Position numbers and translations under genes: made by a program | Shown here: piece after piece, positions 8,732 through 17,950 of the stretch | How positions within the stretch are numbered: position 1 is the first letter of the stretch | How the letters are laid out: each line of letters begins with the position of its first letter | Notes under the pieces: generated by a model | Databases searched by the model: none | Told to the model about the DNA's origin: nothing | What the model saw: the letters and a program-made list of their open reading frames with translations, nothing else | DNA from: Bryobacter sp. CoA8 C33 | Lineage (GTDB): Bacteria > Acidobacteriota > Terriglobia > Bryobacterales > Bryobacteraceae | Length of the DNA: 64,000 bases | Assembly (NCBI GenBank): GCA_019931185.1 | Contig: JAINDK010000023.1 | Coordinates: 1-64,000 of the forward strand | Reading direction: 5' to 3'

Positions 8732-10117
8732 TTACGTGTAGATAAATTCACCCGAGAGAGTGGCGGCGGTGCTGGAGGTGAGGCGGACCCAGTGGGCGGA
8801 GAAGCCGGTGGGGAAGACATGGTGGGCATAGCGGGAGAGGGTGATCTTGTCGTAGGGGACCCAGGAGCCGTTACCGAGGAAGTCGATTTCGATGGAGATG
8901 ATGGTGGTCTTGTCGGTGGCGAGGTGGAGGACTTTGTGGCCGAAGCCGGTCATGAGGAAGGGGTCGGAGGGGGAGTTGGCGGCGACTGGAGTTTTGCGCC
9001 AGGGGCCGCCCCAGCCGGAGGGTTTGCCCCATTGCCAGAGGTCGTCGGACTTGCCGAACCAGATGCCGGACTGGGGTTGGCCAACGTAGCGGTTGTTGTC
9101 GTTATTGGGAGAGGTCTGGTTGCCGGCGAGGGCGAGGAGGCCGCGGAAGGCGGTGAAGTCGGGGATGATGCGGAGGTGGTTGCAGATGGGTTTGACGCCC
9201 CAGATGGAGTCTTGCCAGGCGATGGGCTGGAGTTCATAGAAGAGGCCGTGGATGTCCATGAGGTAGTGTTCGGTTTCGACTTCGCGGATGCGCATCCATT
9301 CGGTTTGCCAGGCGTGGTTGTGGACATGGCCGCCCTTGGGGAGGCGGTAGCGTTGCCACTTGCCCTTGATGAGGGCCCAGAAAAGGACGGAGCTTTCGTC
9401 CCAACCGGTGCAGAAGATGACATTGCCCATGTTTTCGCGGCCCATGCATTCCATGTGGGGCTTGCGGGAGAGGACGTTCCATTTGGCGCCGTCGAATTCG
9501 GCGAGGCCGGGGTCTTCTTCGCCGAATTCGTAGAAGCCGTTGTTGGCGACGAGGACGCGGCCCTGGCCGGTGAAGGCGCCCTTGAAGTGAGCACGGCGCT
9601 TGCGGCCGAGGCGGGTGGTGAGGTCATCGAGGAGGCGGGCCTGGAGGGTGGAGACGTCGACTTCGTAGAATTCGCCTTCCATGCCGAGCATGTAGATGAG
9701 GTTGGCGGGGTTCTTGAGGTGGGTCATGGCGCCGGTGAGGCGGACGTCCTTGAGGGCCTCAATGAAGCGCCAGTTGCCTTTGGCGTCGATGGCGTAGGGG
9801 CCGATGAAGGCCTGGGAGGATTCTTTGTGGAGGTAGCGGTTGGCGTGGGTGCCGTTGTGGATGTGAATTTGTTCTGTCTTGAGATCGGAATCGATGCGGT
9901 AGAGGGCGAGGCCGGTGCCGGTGGGGGCTTTATGGGAGTTGTAGGTGACGGCCCAGAGGGCATCGGCCCAGGGCATCAGGGCACCGACGCCGCACTCAGA
10001 GCGGGTGGGGACGGCGTCGGATTTGAGGCCGACATTGGGGAGGTTGGCGGTCTGTTGAGCGGGAAGAGAGGCGGCGCCGAGGAGGGCGGCGAGGGATTGG
10101 CGGCGGGAAAGCGACAT
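8732..10117 (-). CDS. conserved exported protein, probably beta-propeller-like
   Basis: A 461-residue protein with N-terminal MSLSRRQSLAALLGAASLPAQQ, a Tat/Sec-type leader. The body is rich in aromatic residues and in repeated short beta-strand-like segments (for example ECGVGALMPWADALWAVTYNS and NPANLIYMLGMEGEFYEVDVS) separated by Gly/Asn turns. This suggests a propeller, though I recognise no named family. It lies downstream of nothing on its strand and is divergent from the transmembrane regulator at 10190, with 72 bases between starts. That arrangement makes regulation by that protein possible but unproven. Confidence 0.75.
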   Translation of the reverse strand: MSLSRRQSLAALLGAASLPAQQTANLPNVGLKSDAVPTRSECGVGALMPWADALWAVTYNSHKAPTGTGLALYRIDSDLKTEQIHIHNGTHANRYLHKESSQAFIGPYAIDAKGNWRFIEALKDVRLTGAMTHLKNPANLIYMLGMEGEFYEVDVSTLQARLLDDLTTRLGRKRRAHFKGAFTGQGRVLVANNGFYEFGEEDPGLAEFDGAKWNVLSRKPHMECMGRENMGNVIFCTGWDESSVLFWALIKGKWQRYRLPKGGHVHNHAWQTEWMRIREVETEHYLMDIHGLFYELQPIAWQDSIWGVKPICNHLRIIPDFTAFRGLLALAGNQTSPNNDNNRYVGQPQSGIWFGKSDDLWQWGKPSGWGGPWRKTPVAANSPSDPFLMTGFGHKVLHLATDKTTIISIEIDFLGNGSWVPYDKITLSRYAHHVFPTGFSAHWVRLTSSTAATLSGEFIYT

Positions 10118-10189
10118 TGCATTGTGACTGTAGCGAAAAAGAGGGATTTTGTGGAGTCCCGGGTGTGTTGCAGGGAGAAAGCGAATGGG

Positions 10190-11428
10190 ATGAATGAGTT
10201 GCCGGGCGTTACGAGAACGTTATATGGTGGCCAGTGGATGTTGAAGACTGCGGTGGATAAGCGGCGGGTGGTTGAGGAGTTGCTCGAGAGCGAGACGTTC
10301 CGTCGGGCTGAGCAGATGAAGCGGTTGTTGCGTTACCTGGTGGAGCAGGAGGAGGCGGGGCGGAGCCACGAGGTGACGGAGTATGAGTTGGGGGTGGCGG
10401 CGCTGGGGCGGCGTGAGGACTTCAGCCCGGAGACGGACTCGAGTGTGCGAACGCGGTTGCATGGATTGAGGCAGAGGCTGGAGGAGCATTACGCGGGCCG
10501 GGAAGGATGGCGGCTGGAGGTGCCGAAGGGGAGCTACCGGCCGGTATATGTGAGGGTGGGTGAGGACAAGGAGGTGGAGCGGGGGAAGTGGTGGGGAGGG
10601 GCGGCGGTGGTGGCGGGGGTGGTGGTGTTGTTGTTGGCGGCGTGGTGGGGCTGGCCGCGGGAGAGCGCGATGGAGAGGTTGTGGCGGCCGGTGGTGGGGG
10701 CGGGGGTAAAGCCGGTCTTGCTGGTGGGCCAACCAGTGCATGTGTGGGTGAGGGACATACAGGGGCAGGCGGAGGAGGCGCTCGATTATCCGCACTTTCC
10801 GGATGCGTTGCCGGAGTCGGAGTTTTTTCGCCGCTACTGGAAGCCGCGGATGAACGAGGGGGCACGGCTGGTGTTGCATCCGAGCCCGAACGCGACGCTG
10901 TGGGGGGATGCGGTGGGGGCGGCGGGGGCGGCGCGGTTTTTGGGACTGCGGATGGTGAATTCGGAGATGGTGCCGGAGTCGGCATTGCGCAGTGAGGTGG
11001 CGCTGAAGGGCAAGCCGGTGTTGGCGTTTGGGCGGCCGGAGTATAGCTTGGCCATTGCGCGCTATCTGCGGGCGGCGGGGGGCTATGAGGTGGGGATGGT
11101 GAATGAGTTGAAGCGGTATGCGATTTACCGGGGGGCGGAGCGGTATGTGAACGAGCGGGGGGCGAATGAGACGAATCATGGGCTGGTGACGGTGATGCGG
11201 GATGGAGGGGCGCGGGTGATGGTGTTTTCCGGGATCACGTCGGACGGGTCGGCGGCGGGGATCGAGTATTTGACCGAGGAGCGGATGGTGGGGGAACTGT
11301 GGGAAAAGCTGCGGGGGGAAGGCTACGGGGACTGGCCGGCGGTGTTTCAGGTGGTGCTGAAGATCAGCTCAAGCAATGGCTATGCGATGGCGGCGCGCTA
11401 CGAGAAGCACCTGGTTTTGCAAAAATAG
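10190..11428 (+). CDS. transmembrane winged-helix transcriptional regulator
   Basis: A 412-residue protein. The N-terminal 110 residues carry a winged-helix domain typical of Acidobacteria (RRAEQMKRLLRYLVEQ, then TEYELGVAALGRREDFSP, then EVPKGSYRPVYV). One membrane segment follows at about 130-155 (GGAAVVAGVVVLLLAAWWGW), then a roughly 250-residue periplasmic domain of unknown ligand. This is the layout of CadC/ToxR-like one-component sensors. GGGAG at 10173-10177 supports the ATG at 10190. The frame is open far upstream only because it runs antisense to the neighbouring gene. The thioredoxin-like gene starts 3 bases after its stop, so the two are co-transcribed. Confidence 0.85.
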   Translation: MNELPGVTRTLYGGQWMLKTAVDKRRVVEELLESETFRRAEQMKRLLRYLVEQEEAGRSHEVTEYELGVAALGRREDFSPETDSSVRTRLHGLRQRLEEHYAGREGWRLEVPKGSYRPVYVRVGEDKEVERGKWWGGAAVVAGVVVLLLAAWWGWPRESAMERLWRPVVGAGVKPVLLVGQPVHVWVRDIQGQAEEALDYPHFPDALPESEFFRRYWKPRMNEGARLVLHPSPNATLWGDAVGAAGAARFLGLRMVNSEMVPESALRSEVALKGKPVLAFGRPEYSLAIARYLRAAGGYEVGMVNELKRYAIYRGAERYVNERGANETNHGLVTVMRDGGARVMVFSGITSDGSAAGIEYLTEERMVGELWEKLRGEGYGDWPAVFQVVLKISSSNGYAMAARYEKHLVLQK

Positions 11429-11431
11429 GGC

Positions 11432-12448
11432 ATGTTCTGGCTGGCGGCAATGATGGTGGCGCAGGTGGTGGAGTGTCCGCTCGAGCGGGAATTGCGGCTG
11501 CCGCCGGGCGGGGACTGGAAGAGTGTAGTGTTGCGGGCGGTGAAGGCGGAGAAGGGTTTTGAAACGTGGAGCGGGGAGGGAATGGAGCTGACGCGGCGGG
11601 GAATGGACGGGGCGATTGGATTGAAGATGGAGGGCCGGGTGGTGGCGTTGCGGGCGATGGGGCTGGTGGGGGTGGAGGGAGTGGGAGAGATGCGGGTGGG
11701 GGAGATGGGATTTATGAGTGGGCCGGTGGCGGTGCGGGTGAGGCGGGGAGCGCTGGGATTCGGGGCCAGAGAGGTGGTGGTCGAGCGGAGCGGGAGCTGG
11801 TTTGTGGGGGCGCGCTGTGGCGGGAAGCTGGTGGTGAGCGAGTGGCGGGGCGAGGGGGGCAAGGGAGTGGATGTGAATGGAGACGGGAAGGTGGATGTGA
11901 ATTCGCCAGCGGAGTATGCGCGGGGGAAGGGAGGGATGGCGAAGTTTGCCTGGGAGGGGAAGGGTTATGTGATGGAGGGTGTGGATTGGGCCAAGCGAGT
12001 GATGGTGATGCGGGAGACGGAGGTGGGGCCGGAATTTCGCGTGGGTGAGGTGGTGGAGGACTTTGCTTATGTGGACCGGCTGGGGGTGGCGAAGCGATTG
12101 AGCGAGGGGGCGGAGGATTTTACGGTCATTGATTTTTGGGCGTCGTGGTGTGGGCCGTGTATTGCGGCGTTTCCGCAGTTGCAGGCGATGGGGGAGCAGT
12201 ACCGGTTGCGGGTGTTGGGGGTGAACGGGGATGAGGACCGGGAGGCGGCCTCGAAGGTGTTGGCGCAGTTTGTGGTGATGTGGCCGGATGTGCAAGAGAC
12301 GCGGCCGGGGTGGTTATATGAATACCGGTTGCGGGTGGGGTTGTATCCGACCTATTTGTTGCTGGACCGGGAAAGGAAGATTGTGTGGCGGGGGGAGAGC
12401 ACGGTGGAGTTGCTCGAGGAGGTAAAGCAGCGCGTCATGAGACGTTGA
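11432..12448 (+). CDS. TlpA-like exported thioredoxin-fold protein with EF-hand-like loop
   Basis: 338 residues. A short hydrophobic start (MFWLAAMMVAQVVE) suggests export. The C-terminal 115 residues form a TlpA/ResA-type thioredoxin domain with the redox motif WCGPC at 239-243 and the cis-proline region GLYPTYLLLD. About residues 147-158 read DVNGDGKVDVNS, a calcium-binding EF-hand or dockerin-type loop, in the otherwise unassigned N-terminal domain. It probably reduces or isomerises disulfides in periplasmic partners. It is tightly coupled to the upstream membrane regulator and followed 32 bases later by a DUF2490-like gene. The N-terminal domain may be a substrate or calcium-dependent recognition module; this is inference. 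Confidence 0.88.
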   Translation: MFWLAAMMVAQVVECPLERELRLPPGGDWKSVVLRAVKAEKGFETWSGEGMELTRRGMDGAIGLKMEGRVVALRAMGLVGVEGVGEMRVGEMGFMSGPVAVRVRRGALGFGAREVVVERSGSWFVGARCGGKLVVSEWRGEGGKGVDVNGDGKVDVNSPAEYARGKGGMAKFAWEGKGYVMEGVDWAKRVMVMRETEVGPEFRVGEVVEDFAYVDRLGVAKRLSEGAEDFTVIDFWASWCGPCIAAFPQLQAMGEQYRLRVLGVNGDEDREAASKVLAQFVVMWPDVQETRPGWLYEYRLRVGLYPTYLLLDRERKIVWRGESTVELLEEVKQRVMRR

Positions 12449-12474
12449 CACGTTTGTAACAACTTTGAAACAAT
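12445..12474 (+). promoter_or_regulatory. candidate promoter before the DUF2490-like gene
   Basis: TTGACA at 12445-12450 overlaps the stop codon of the TlpA-like gene. AACAAT follows after 18 bases at 12469-12474. The -35 is a perfect consensus but the -10 is weak. Transcription would start close to the GTG at 12481, leaving little or no leader. Confidence 0.3.
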
Positions 12475-12480
12475 TTGGGG

Positions 12481-13080
12481 GTGCGCTGGTTCGCCTTATT
12501 TTTGCCTGTGATCGTGAGTGCCCAGGATTGGGGGGGGCTGCATGTGGTGCAGGGGGATGTGGATGTGAGCAAGCGGTTTACGCTGCAGTTGCATGCACGG
12601 ATGCGGACGAATGACCACTTTGGGCAGTTCTTTCAAAGCCGCGGGGGGCCGATCGGGTTTTTTCTGCTGAGCAAGAAGGTGTCGCTGGTGGGCGGGTATT
12701 ACTTTATTGGGGAGAAGAGCCGGAGCGGGGCGTTGAACGATTTTCACCGGTTTTTTGGCGGGGCGCAGTACCGGTTGGCGGAGGGGCGGAAGTGGAAGCT
12801 GGACGGGAGGACGCTTGTGGAGCAATTCGCGGGTGTGGCGGCGGGAAACTTTCAGCGGGGGCGGCAGAGGATGACGATGACAATGGGGCGGGGCATGGTG
12901 CGGCCGTATTTACAGGGCGAGGGATTGAGGCAGGAGGGGCGTTGGCTCGGACGGCTGAGCGGGGGGGTGAATGTGAAGAATTTCGCAGTGGGTTATGAGT
13001 TGAGACAGGGGGCGCATGGGGGTTACATGCATCTGATTACGACGACGATGACGATGAGGTTGAGGACGGTAGAAAAGTAA
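12481..13080 (+). CDS. DUF2490-like outer-membrane beta-barrel protein
   Basis: About 199 residues. A signal peptide (VRWFALFLPVIVSAQ) is followed by alternating strands rich in aromatic and charged residues, including the pattern LNDFHRFFGGAQYRLAEG and KLDGRTLVEQF typical of DUF2490 barrels. The start is GTG at 12481, with an in-frame TTG at 12475 as alternative; neither has a strong ribosome binding site. It is the third gene after the regulator and TlpA-like gene and is followed by a strong hairpin. DUF2490 function is unknown. A barrel whose assembly depends on the adjacent redox protein would fit the context, but that is inference. Confidence 0.72.
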   Translation: MRWFALFLPVIVSAQDWGGLHVVQGDVDVSKRFTLQLHARMRTNDHFGQFFQSRGGPIGFFLLSKKVSLVGGYYFIGEKSRSGALNDFHRFFGGAQYRLAEGRKWKLDGRTLVEQFAGVAAGNFQRGRQRMTMTMGRGMVRPYLQGEGLRQEGRWLGRLSGGVNVKNFAVGYELRQGAHGGYMHLITTTMTMRLRTVEK

Positions 13081-13081
13081 A

Positions 13082-13116
13082 AAGCGCTGGAGCGGGGTTG
13101 GCCCACTCCAGCGCTT
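13082..13116. terminator. bidirectional hairpin terminator between convergent genes
   Basis: A perfect 11-bp stem (13082-13092 with 13106-13116, 13-base loop) lies between the stop of the DUF2490-like gene (13080) and the stop of the second TonB receptor (13131). It can serve both converging transcripts. No long T tract follows on either side. Confidence 0.65.
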
Positions 13117-13130
13117 GGAATCGTTGCGGA

Positions 13131-16100
13131 TCAGAAAGCGTACTTGAGAGCCATCTGCCACTGACGGGGTACGTAGGCTGGGAAGGCGCCGAAGATACGG
13201 CCGGCAACGCCGGGGCAATCAACACAGGCATTCGGGTTAGCGAGGTTGGTGTGATTGGTGAAGTTGAACGACTCGGCGCGGAACTGAATCGAGTGGCGTT
13301 CGTTGATGGCGAAGGTCTTGAAGAAAGACATGTCGAGTTGGCCGAAGTTGGGGCCGTAGATACGGTTGCGGCCAACGGTGCCGAAGCGGGCGCGTTGGGG
13401 GCGCTGCCAGGGGCCATCGATCTGACCGTTGGCGACAAGAGGGGTGCTGGCGGTCTTGAACCAGCCGAACTGGCTGGGATTGGGGACGGAGAAGTCGCCG
13501 ATCAAGTCGGGGCGGCACCAACCCGTATCGCGGTCGGCGTTGCAATCGCGGTAGCTGGGGGTGAAGGGTTGGCCGGCCATGTAGTTCCATGTGCCATTGA
13601 GCTGCCAGCCGCCGATGAGGAAGTCGAGGGCGCGGGAGGTGTTGCTCATGAACTTGCGGCCCTTGCCGAAGGGGACTTCGTAAAGGGAGGCGAGGAAGAA
13701 GACATGGCGGCGATTGTTGTTGGAGACGCCGCGGGCGAGGCGGGCGTCGCGGGGGTAGTAGGTGCCGTCATAGTCGATGTTCTTCGACCAGGTGTAGTGG
13801 GACATGACGTTAAAGCCGCTCGAGAAACGCTTGTCGAAGCGGACCTGCATGGAGTGGTAATTGTTGCTCGCGTCACTGCCGTAGTAGCGGAGGTTTTGCG
13901 ACCAGCCGAAGAGGTTGAAGAAAGGCCGGCGCTGGTTGGTATTGAGAGTGCCGAAGCCATTGATGTCGGGCTGATTGGGGTCGTAGTCGCCACCGGTGCC
14001 GGCGAAGACGTGGGTGCCCTTGGTGCCGACATAGGCGACCTCGAAGGAGGAGGAAGCGTTGATCTGGCGCTGGATGGTGAAGTTCCAGGCATCGACGGTG
14101 GGGAAGCGGATGGGGTTGGTGATGACGAAGGCGGTGACGCCGTTGGGGAGGATGTTGCGGCCGTTGGGACCCTTGCGCTGCGCGGCGAGGATGGTAGCCG
14201 GATCGAGGGCGGTGGGTCCGTTGGCGAGGGTGAAGACGGCATCGAAGTTATTGGTGGGCTGGTTGCTCTGGATGCCGAGAATGGGGAGGTTCTGGGTGAC
14301 GTTGTGGCCGAAGATGGAGCCGAAGACGCCGAGATTGAAGCCGCGTCCGTAGCCGGTGCGGATGACGGTCTTCTGGTTCAGCTGGTAGGCGATGCCGAGG
14401 CGGGGGGCGAAGAGCTTGTTGGAGGTCTTGACGTTGAGGTCGAGACCGACGCCGTCGCGTCCAGCGACGAGGACTTCACCGGTTGAGATATCGACAAAGC
14501 CACCGTTGCCGGGAGCGTTGACGCGTTGGGGCCGGTAGTTTTCCCAGCGGAGGCCGTAGTTGACGGTGAGTTTGCTGGTGACGCGCCAGGAGTCTTGCGC
14601 GAAGAAGAAGAAACGGTTTTGGGTTTCGCTGGCGTCGAGGGCATTGGAGACGTAACGTTCGAAGCGGGAGACGTCACCGACCAGGAAGGAAGCCAGACCG
14701 GAGCCGCCGCCGGTGGGGCCTTGGGTACGGGCGGGGTCGAAGTTGAGTTCACCGGAGCGGTGACGGTCGGAGGGGACGCGGAGGTTGCGGGCGTGGCGGA
14801 CGTCGGCACCGAACTTGATGGTGTGGTTGCCCTGGATCTTGGTCCAGTTGTTGACGAACTGATACTGCTTTTCGTCCTGGATGAGGGGGCAGTTGCAGCC
14901 GTTGACGCCGAGGGCGTAACCGAAGCGGAAGAGGTTATTGCCATAGCCATTGATGAAGAAGGCGGGCATACCGGAATTGAACTTGTCGTCGACGTTCAAG
15001 CCGGGGATGCCGGCATCCTTGGCCGGGGCGGTGCCGAGGCCGTTGGGCTGGCCGAAGACGTAGTAGCGCATGAAACCGAAGCGGAAGTCGGTGAGGAGGT
15101 TGGGGCGCATGTTGTAGTCGAAGCCGCCGGCGACGGAGTGGTTTTGAGAGTCAGATGCGCCGGCGTAGGCATTGGTGGAGCCGGAGGCGTCGAGGCCGGG
15201 GCCGCCGGCGACCAAGCCGAAGGAACCGGGAGCGACCATCGCGAAATCCTGGATGGAGTAGCGGCCGAAGAGGTGGAGCTTATCGGTGGTGTAGTGGTCG
15301 ACGCGGACGTTGAAGGCGTTGTCGTTGAAGCGGACGCCGCCCGAGGAGGCGAAGTTGGGCTGGTCGAGAATGGCATTGATATTGGGGCCGGGGATGAAGC
15401 GGAGGAGGGCCTGAGTTTGTGGAGCGAGGCGATTGGCGGGGATGATGTTGCCGGGGAAGGGCGCGCGGGAAGCGGGCGCGGCGCCGGAGGCGGGATCGAA
15501 GATGTTGATCCCCGTGGCGCTCATGTCGCCGGCGCGTTCAGCCTGGGAGGGGACGCGGAGAAGCGTACCGCCACCGGTGTTACGGCGCGTGCCCTGATAG
15601 TCGCCGAAGTAGAAGAGCTTGTTTTTGATGATGGAGCCGCCGATGGAGCCGCCGAACTGATTCCACTGGGTGAGGGGGATGAGGCGCCCGTTGGAATTGG
15701 GAATGGGGCGGGACTGGGTGAATGGATTGCGGGCGATCATCCTGTCGTTGCGGAGGAACTCGAAGAGGGAGCCGTGGAGTTGGTTGGTGCCGGACTTGGT
15801 TTGGGCGCTTACGACACCAGCGGAGGCGACGCCGAACTCGGCGTCATAGTTGGCTGTGGTGATCTTGGCTTCGGTGACGGATTCGAGAGTGGGGTTGATG
15901 ACGATCCAGCCGAGGACGGCGTCGTGGTTGTCGGTGCCGTCGAGGAGGTGGGAGGTGCCGGCGAAGCTCTGGCCGTTGACGAGCATGCGGTAGGAGCCCT
16001 GGGGATTTTCCGCCGAGGCGGCGGTCATGGAGGTGGGGAAGGCGACGACGCCGGGGGTCATCAACTGGAAGTTGGTGAAGCGGCGGTTGAGGACGGGGAG

Positions 16101-16535
16101 TTCGGTGACGGTGCGCTCGGTGTAGGTGGAGGCAACGTCGGAACGCTCGGTTTTGAGGACGCTGGCTTCAGCGGTTACTTCGAGGGTTTGGGTGACATCG
16201 CCGACTTCGAGTTTGGGATCGACGCGGATTTCGGTATCAACGGATACAGGGATGTTGTCCTGAACAAAGGCCTTGAAGCCGCCGGCTTCGACACGGAGAC
16301 GGTAGCGGCCGACGATGAGGAAGCGCTGATTGAAATTGCCGGAATCGTTGCTAGTGGTGGTTTGAGTGACTTGGCGGCCGGTGTCGGTGATGATGATCTT
16401 GGCGTTGGGTACGGCAGCGCCTGATCCGTCGGTAACGGTGCCGACAATTGAACCATAGACGGCTTGGGCGAAAGCGGCCGGGGAGTTAAGGAGTAGCGCC
16501 AGAATCGACAACAGGGGCAAGGTAAAGCGTTTCAT
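13131..16535 (-). CDS. Oar-type TonB-dependent receptor with carboxypeptidase regulatory-like domain
   Basis: A 1134-residue outer-membrane receptor. It has a signal peptide at 1-24 (ending AAFAQ), a regulatory-like domain at 26-110 (GSIVGTVTDGSGAAVPNAKI), and a plug domain starting near 130 with TVTELPVLNRRFTNFQLMTP. A long barrel ends in the outer-membrane terminal phenylalanine (MALKYAF). The ATG at 16535 is well supported by GAGGA at 16546-16550 and a good upstream promoter. It is a paralogue of the receptor at 5299-8673 with the same architecture but clearly diverged sequence, so probably different cargo. The downstream hairpin at 13082 ends the transcript. Confidence 0.94.
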   Translation of the reverse strand: MKRFTLPLLSILALLLNSPAAFAQAVYGSIVGTVTDGSGAAVPNAKIIITDTGRQVTQTTTSNDSGNFNQRFLIVGRYRLRVEAGGFKAFVQDNIPVSVDTEIRVDPKLEVGDVTQTLEVTAEASVLKTERSDVASTYTERTVTELPVLNRRFTNFQLMTPGVVAFPTSMTAASAENPQGSYRMLVNGQSFAGTSHLLDGTDNHDAVLGWIVINPTLESVTEAKITTANYDAEFGVASAGVVSAQTKSGTNQLHGSLFEFLRNDRMIARNPFTQSRPIPNSNGRLIPLTQWNQFGGSIGGSIIKNKLFYFGDYQGTRRNTGGGTLLRVPSQAERAGDMSATGINIFDPASGAAPASRAPFPGNIIPANRLAPQTQALLRFIPGPNINAILDQPNFASSGGVRFNDNAFNVRVDHYTTDKLHLFGRYSIQDFAMVAPGSFGLVAGGPGLDASGSTNAYAGASDSQNHSVAGGFDYNMRPNLLTDFRFGFMRYYVFGQPNGLGTAPAKDAGIPGLNVDDKFNSGMPAFFINGYGNNLFRFGYALGVNGCNCPLIQDEKQYQFVNNWTKIQGNHTIKFGADVRHARNLRVPSDRHRSGELNFDPARTQGPTGGGSGLASFLVGDVSRFERYVSNALDASETQNRFFFFAQDSWRVTSKLTVNYGLRWENYRPQRVNAPGNGGFVDISTGEVLVAGRDGVGLDLNVKTSNKLFAPRLGIAYQLNQKTVIRTGYGRGFNLGVFGSIFGHNVTQNLPILGIQSNQPTNNFDAVFTLANGPTALDPATILAAQRKGPNGRNILPNGVTAFVITNPIRFPTVDAWNFTIQRQINASSSFEVAYVGTKGTHVFAGTGGDYDPNQPDINGFGTLNTNQRRPFFNLFGWSQNLRYYGSDASNNYHSMQVRFDKRFSSGFNVMSHYTWSKNIDYDGTYYPRDARLARGVSNNNRRHVFFLASLYEVPFGKGRKFMSNTSRALDFLIGGWQLNGTWNYMAGQPFTPSYRDCNADRDTGWCRPDLIGDFSVPNPSQFGWFKTASTPLVANGQIDGPWQRPQRARFGTVGRNRIYGPNFGQLDMSFFKTFAINERHSIQFRAESFNFTNHTNLANPNACVDCPGVAGRIFGAFPAYVPRQWQMALKYAF

Positions 16536-16569
16536 GACTATTGGGTCCTCAGAAAAATAAGGTCATACG

Positions 16570-16598
16570 ACATTAACAGCGAACGATTTGGGCGTCAA
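16570..16598 (-). promoter_or_regulatory. sigma70-type promoter of the second TonB receptor
   Basis: On the minus strand TTGACG (16593-16598) and TAATGT (16570-16575) are separated by exactly 17 bases. They lie 35 bases upstream of the receptor start codon, in an AT-rich patch that stands out from the surroundings. Confidence 0.6.
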
Positions 16599-16714
16599 GG
16601 GTAGTTTCACTTGTAAATCATGGTGGAAGTGATGAGAAATCGAGAGTTATTCGTGATGCCTGGGATCAGTATGATGAGGAGAGAGCCGGGAACGTTTGAG
16701 AAGCGGAGTGAGGG

Positions 16715-17950
16715 ATGGGGCTAGCGATAATGCCGATAGTCATGATGGTGTTGGTGATGGGCATCGACTGGGCCGCGGAGGGCAAGGCGCGTAAGGCGAG
16801 GGGAGATGCAGCGGGAGCTTTGGAGGCGTTTGGAGAGGCGGCGCGGGAGAATCCGCGGGCGGCATGGTTGCATGATGAGATGGGTTTTTTGCTGGCGGTG
16901 TTGCGGCGGCCGGAGGAGGCGATCGGGCAGTTTGAAGAGGCGGTGAGGCTGGATCCGCGGCTAGGGGTGGGGCATTACCATCTGGGGGTGGCGCGGTGGT
17001 TGAAACAGGAGCGGGAGGCGGCGATTGCGAGCTTAGGGCGGGCTGTGGAGGTGGAGCCGGGCAATGGGGAGTACCGCTACCGGATGGCGGGGATGTTGTA
17101 CGAGACGGGGCAGTTGGAAAGAGCCGCCAAGGAGGCGGAGATGGGGACGCGCCTGGAGCCCAGGCGGGCGGAGGCATGGAATCAACTGGGGATGATCGAG
17201 CAGGCGCGGAATCGGAACATGGGGGCGCGGAAGGCGTATGAGCGGGCGGTAGCGTTGAGGCCGTTGGAGAACGATTACCGGAACAATCTGGGGTTGATGC
17301 TGGTGGAGACGGGGGACGCGGCGAGGGGGATTGCAGAATTTGAGCAGATTCTGAAGCGGGCGCCGGGGGATCGCAGCGCGCGAATCAACATTGCGTTTGC
17401 GCTGCTGCAGAAGGGGGATTACGACGCGGCGCTCGAGCGGCTGCGGGGATTGGCCAAAGAGTTTCCGGACGTGGGGGTGGTGCGCTACAACCTGGGGCTG
17501 GCGCTGAAGCAGAAGGACGAGCTGGCGGAGGCGAAGAAGGAGTTTCGCGAGGCGTTGCGGCTGCAGCCGGATATGGCGGAGGCTTATTACACTTTGGGGA
17601 TCACGGCGTGGCAGGAGGGGGAGTTTGAAGAGACGATCGCGGCGATGCGGAGCGCGGTGGAGCAGCGGGCCGAATATGGGCCGGCGCATTACATGTTGGG
17701 GACGGCTTTGAAGCAGAAGGGGGATCTGGAGGGGGCGGTGAAGGCGCTCGAGGAGGCGATCCGGCTGGATCCGACGACGCCGGGGCCATTCAACACGCTG
17801 GCGCAGGTAAGGCAGCAGCAGGGGGATGCCGGGGCGGCGCGGGAGTTGTTCGCCAAGGCGGCGGAGGTGAAGAAGAAACTGGAAGCGGACCAGGTGAGGC
17901 GGTTATCGACGATGGGGGCGGGAGGGGCGGCGATGCCGTCACGCCGGTGA
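16715..17950 (+). CDS. tetratricopeptide repeat protein
   Basis: 411 residues with a hydrophobic N-terminus (MGLAIMPIVMMVLVMGIDWA) that may be a signal or anchor. About ten consecutive TPR units cover residues 20-385, for example AAWLHDEMGFLLAVLRRPEE and AEAWNQLGMIEQARNRNMGA. It is a protein-protein scaffold, probably at the periplasmic side. It converges on the CRTAC1-type gene and overlaps its stop by 12 bases. TPR proteins commonly neighbour CRTAC1 proteins in Acidobacteria and Planctomycetes, which hints at a joint role that is still undescribed. A GTGAGGG stretch just before the ATG may serve as ribosome binding site. Confidence 0.88.
   Translation: MGLAIMPIVMMVLVMGIDWAAEGKARKARGDAAGALEAFGEAARENPRAAWLHDEMGFLLAVLRRPEEAIGQFEEAVRLDPRLGVGHYHLGVARWLKQEREAAIASLGRAVEVEPGNGEYRYRMAGMLYETGQLERAAKEAEMGTRLEPRRAEAWNQLGMIEQARNRNMGARKAYERAVALRPLENDYRNNLGLMLVETGDAARGIAEFEQILKRAPGDRSARINIAFALLQKGDYDAALERLRGLAKEFPDVGVVRYNLGLALKQKDELAEAKKEFREALRLQPDMAEAYYTLGITAWQEGEFEETIAAMRSAVEQRAEYGPAHYMLGTALKQKGDLEGAVKALEEAIRLDPTTPGPFNTLAQVRQQQGDAGAARELFAKAAEVKKKLEADQVRRLSTMGAGGAAMPSRR

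Noticed and set aside
7000-8745. A 581-codon plus-strand frame opposite the first TonB receptor
   Set aside because: It is antisense to a receptor with full domain evidence, has Gly/Ala/Asp/Glu-only low-complexity content, and stays open because of the strong strand skew.
8792-10189. An upstream extension of the winged-helix regulator by 466 codons
   Set aside because: It is antisense to the gene at 8732-10117 and has the same skew-driven composition. The ATG at 10190 has a ribosome binding site and the domain starts there.
14526-16424. A 632-codon plus-strand frame opposite the second TonB receptor
   Set aside because: It is antisense to a complete receptor and is made of acidic and glycine-rich low complexity.
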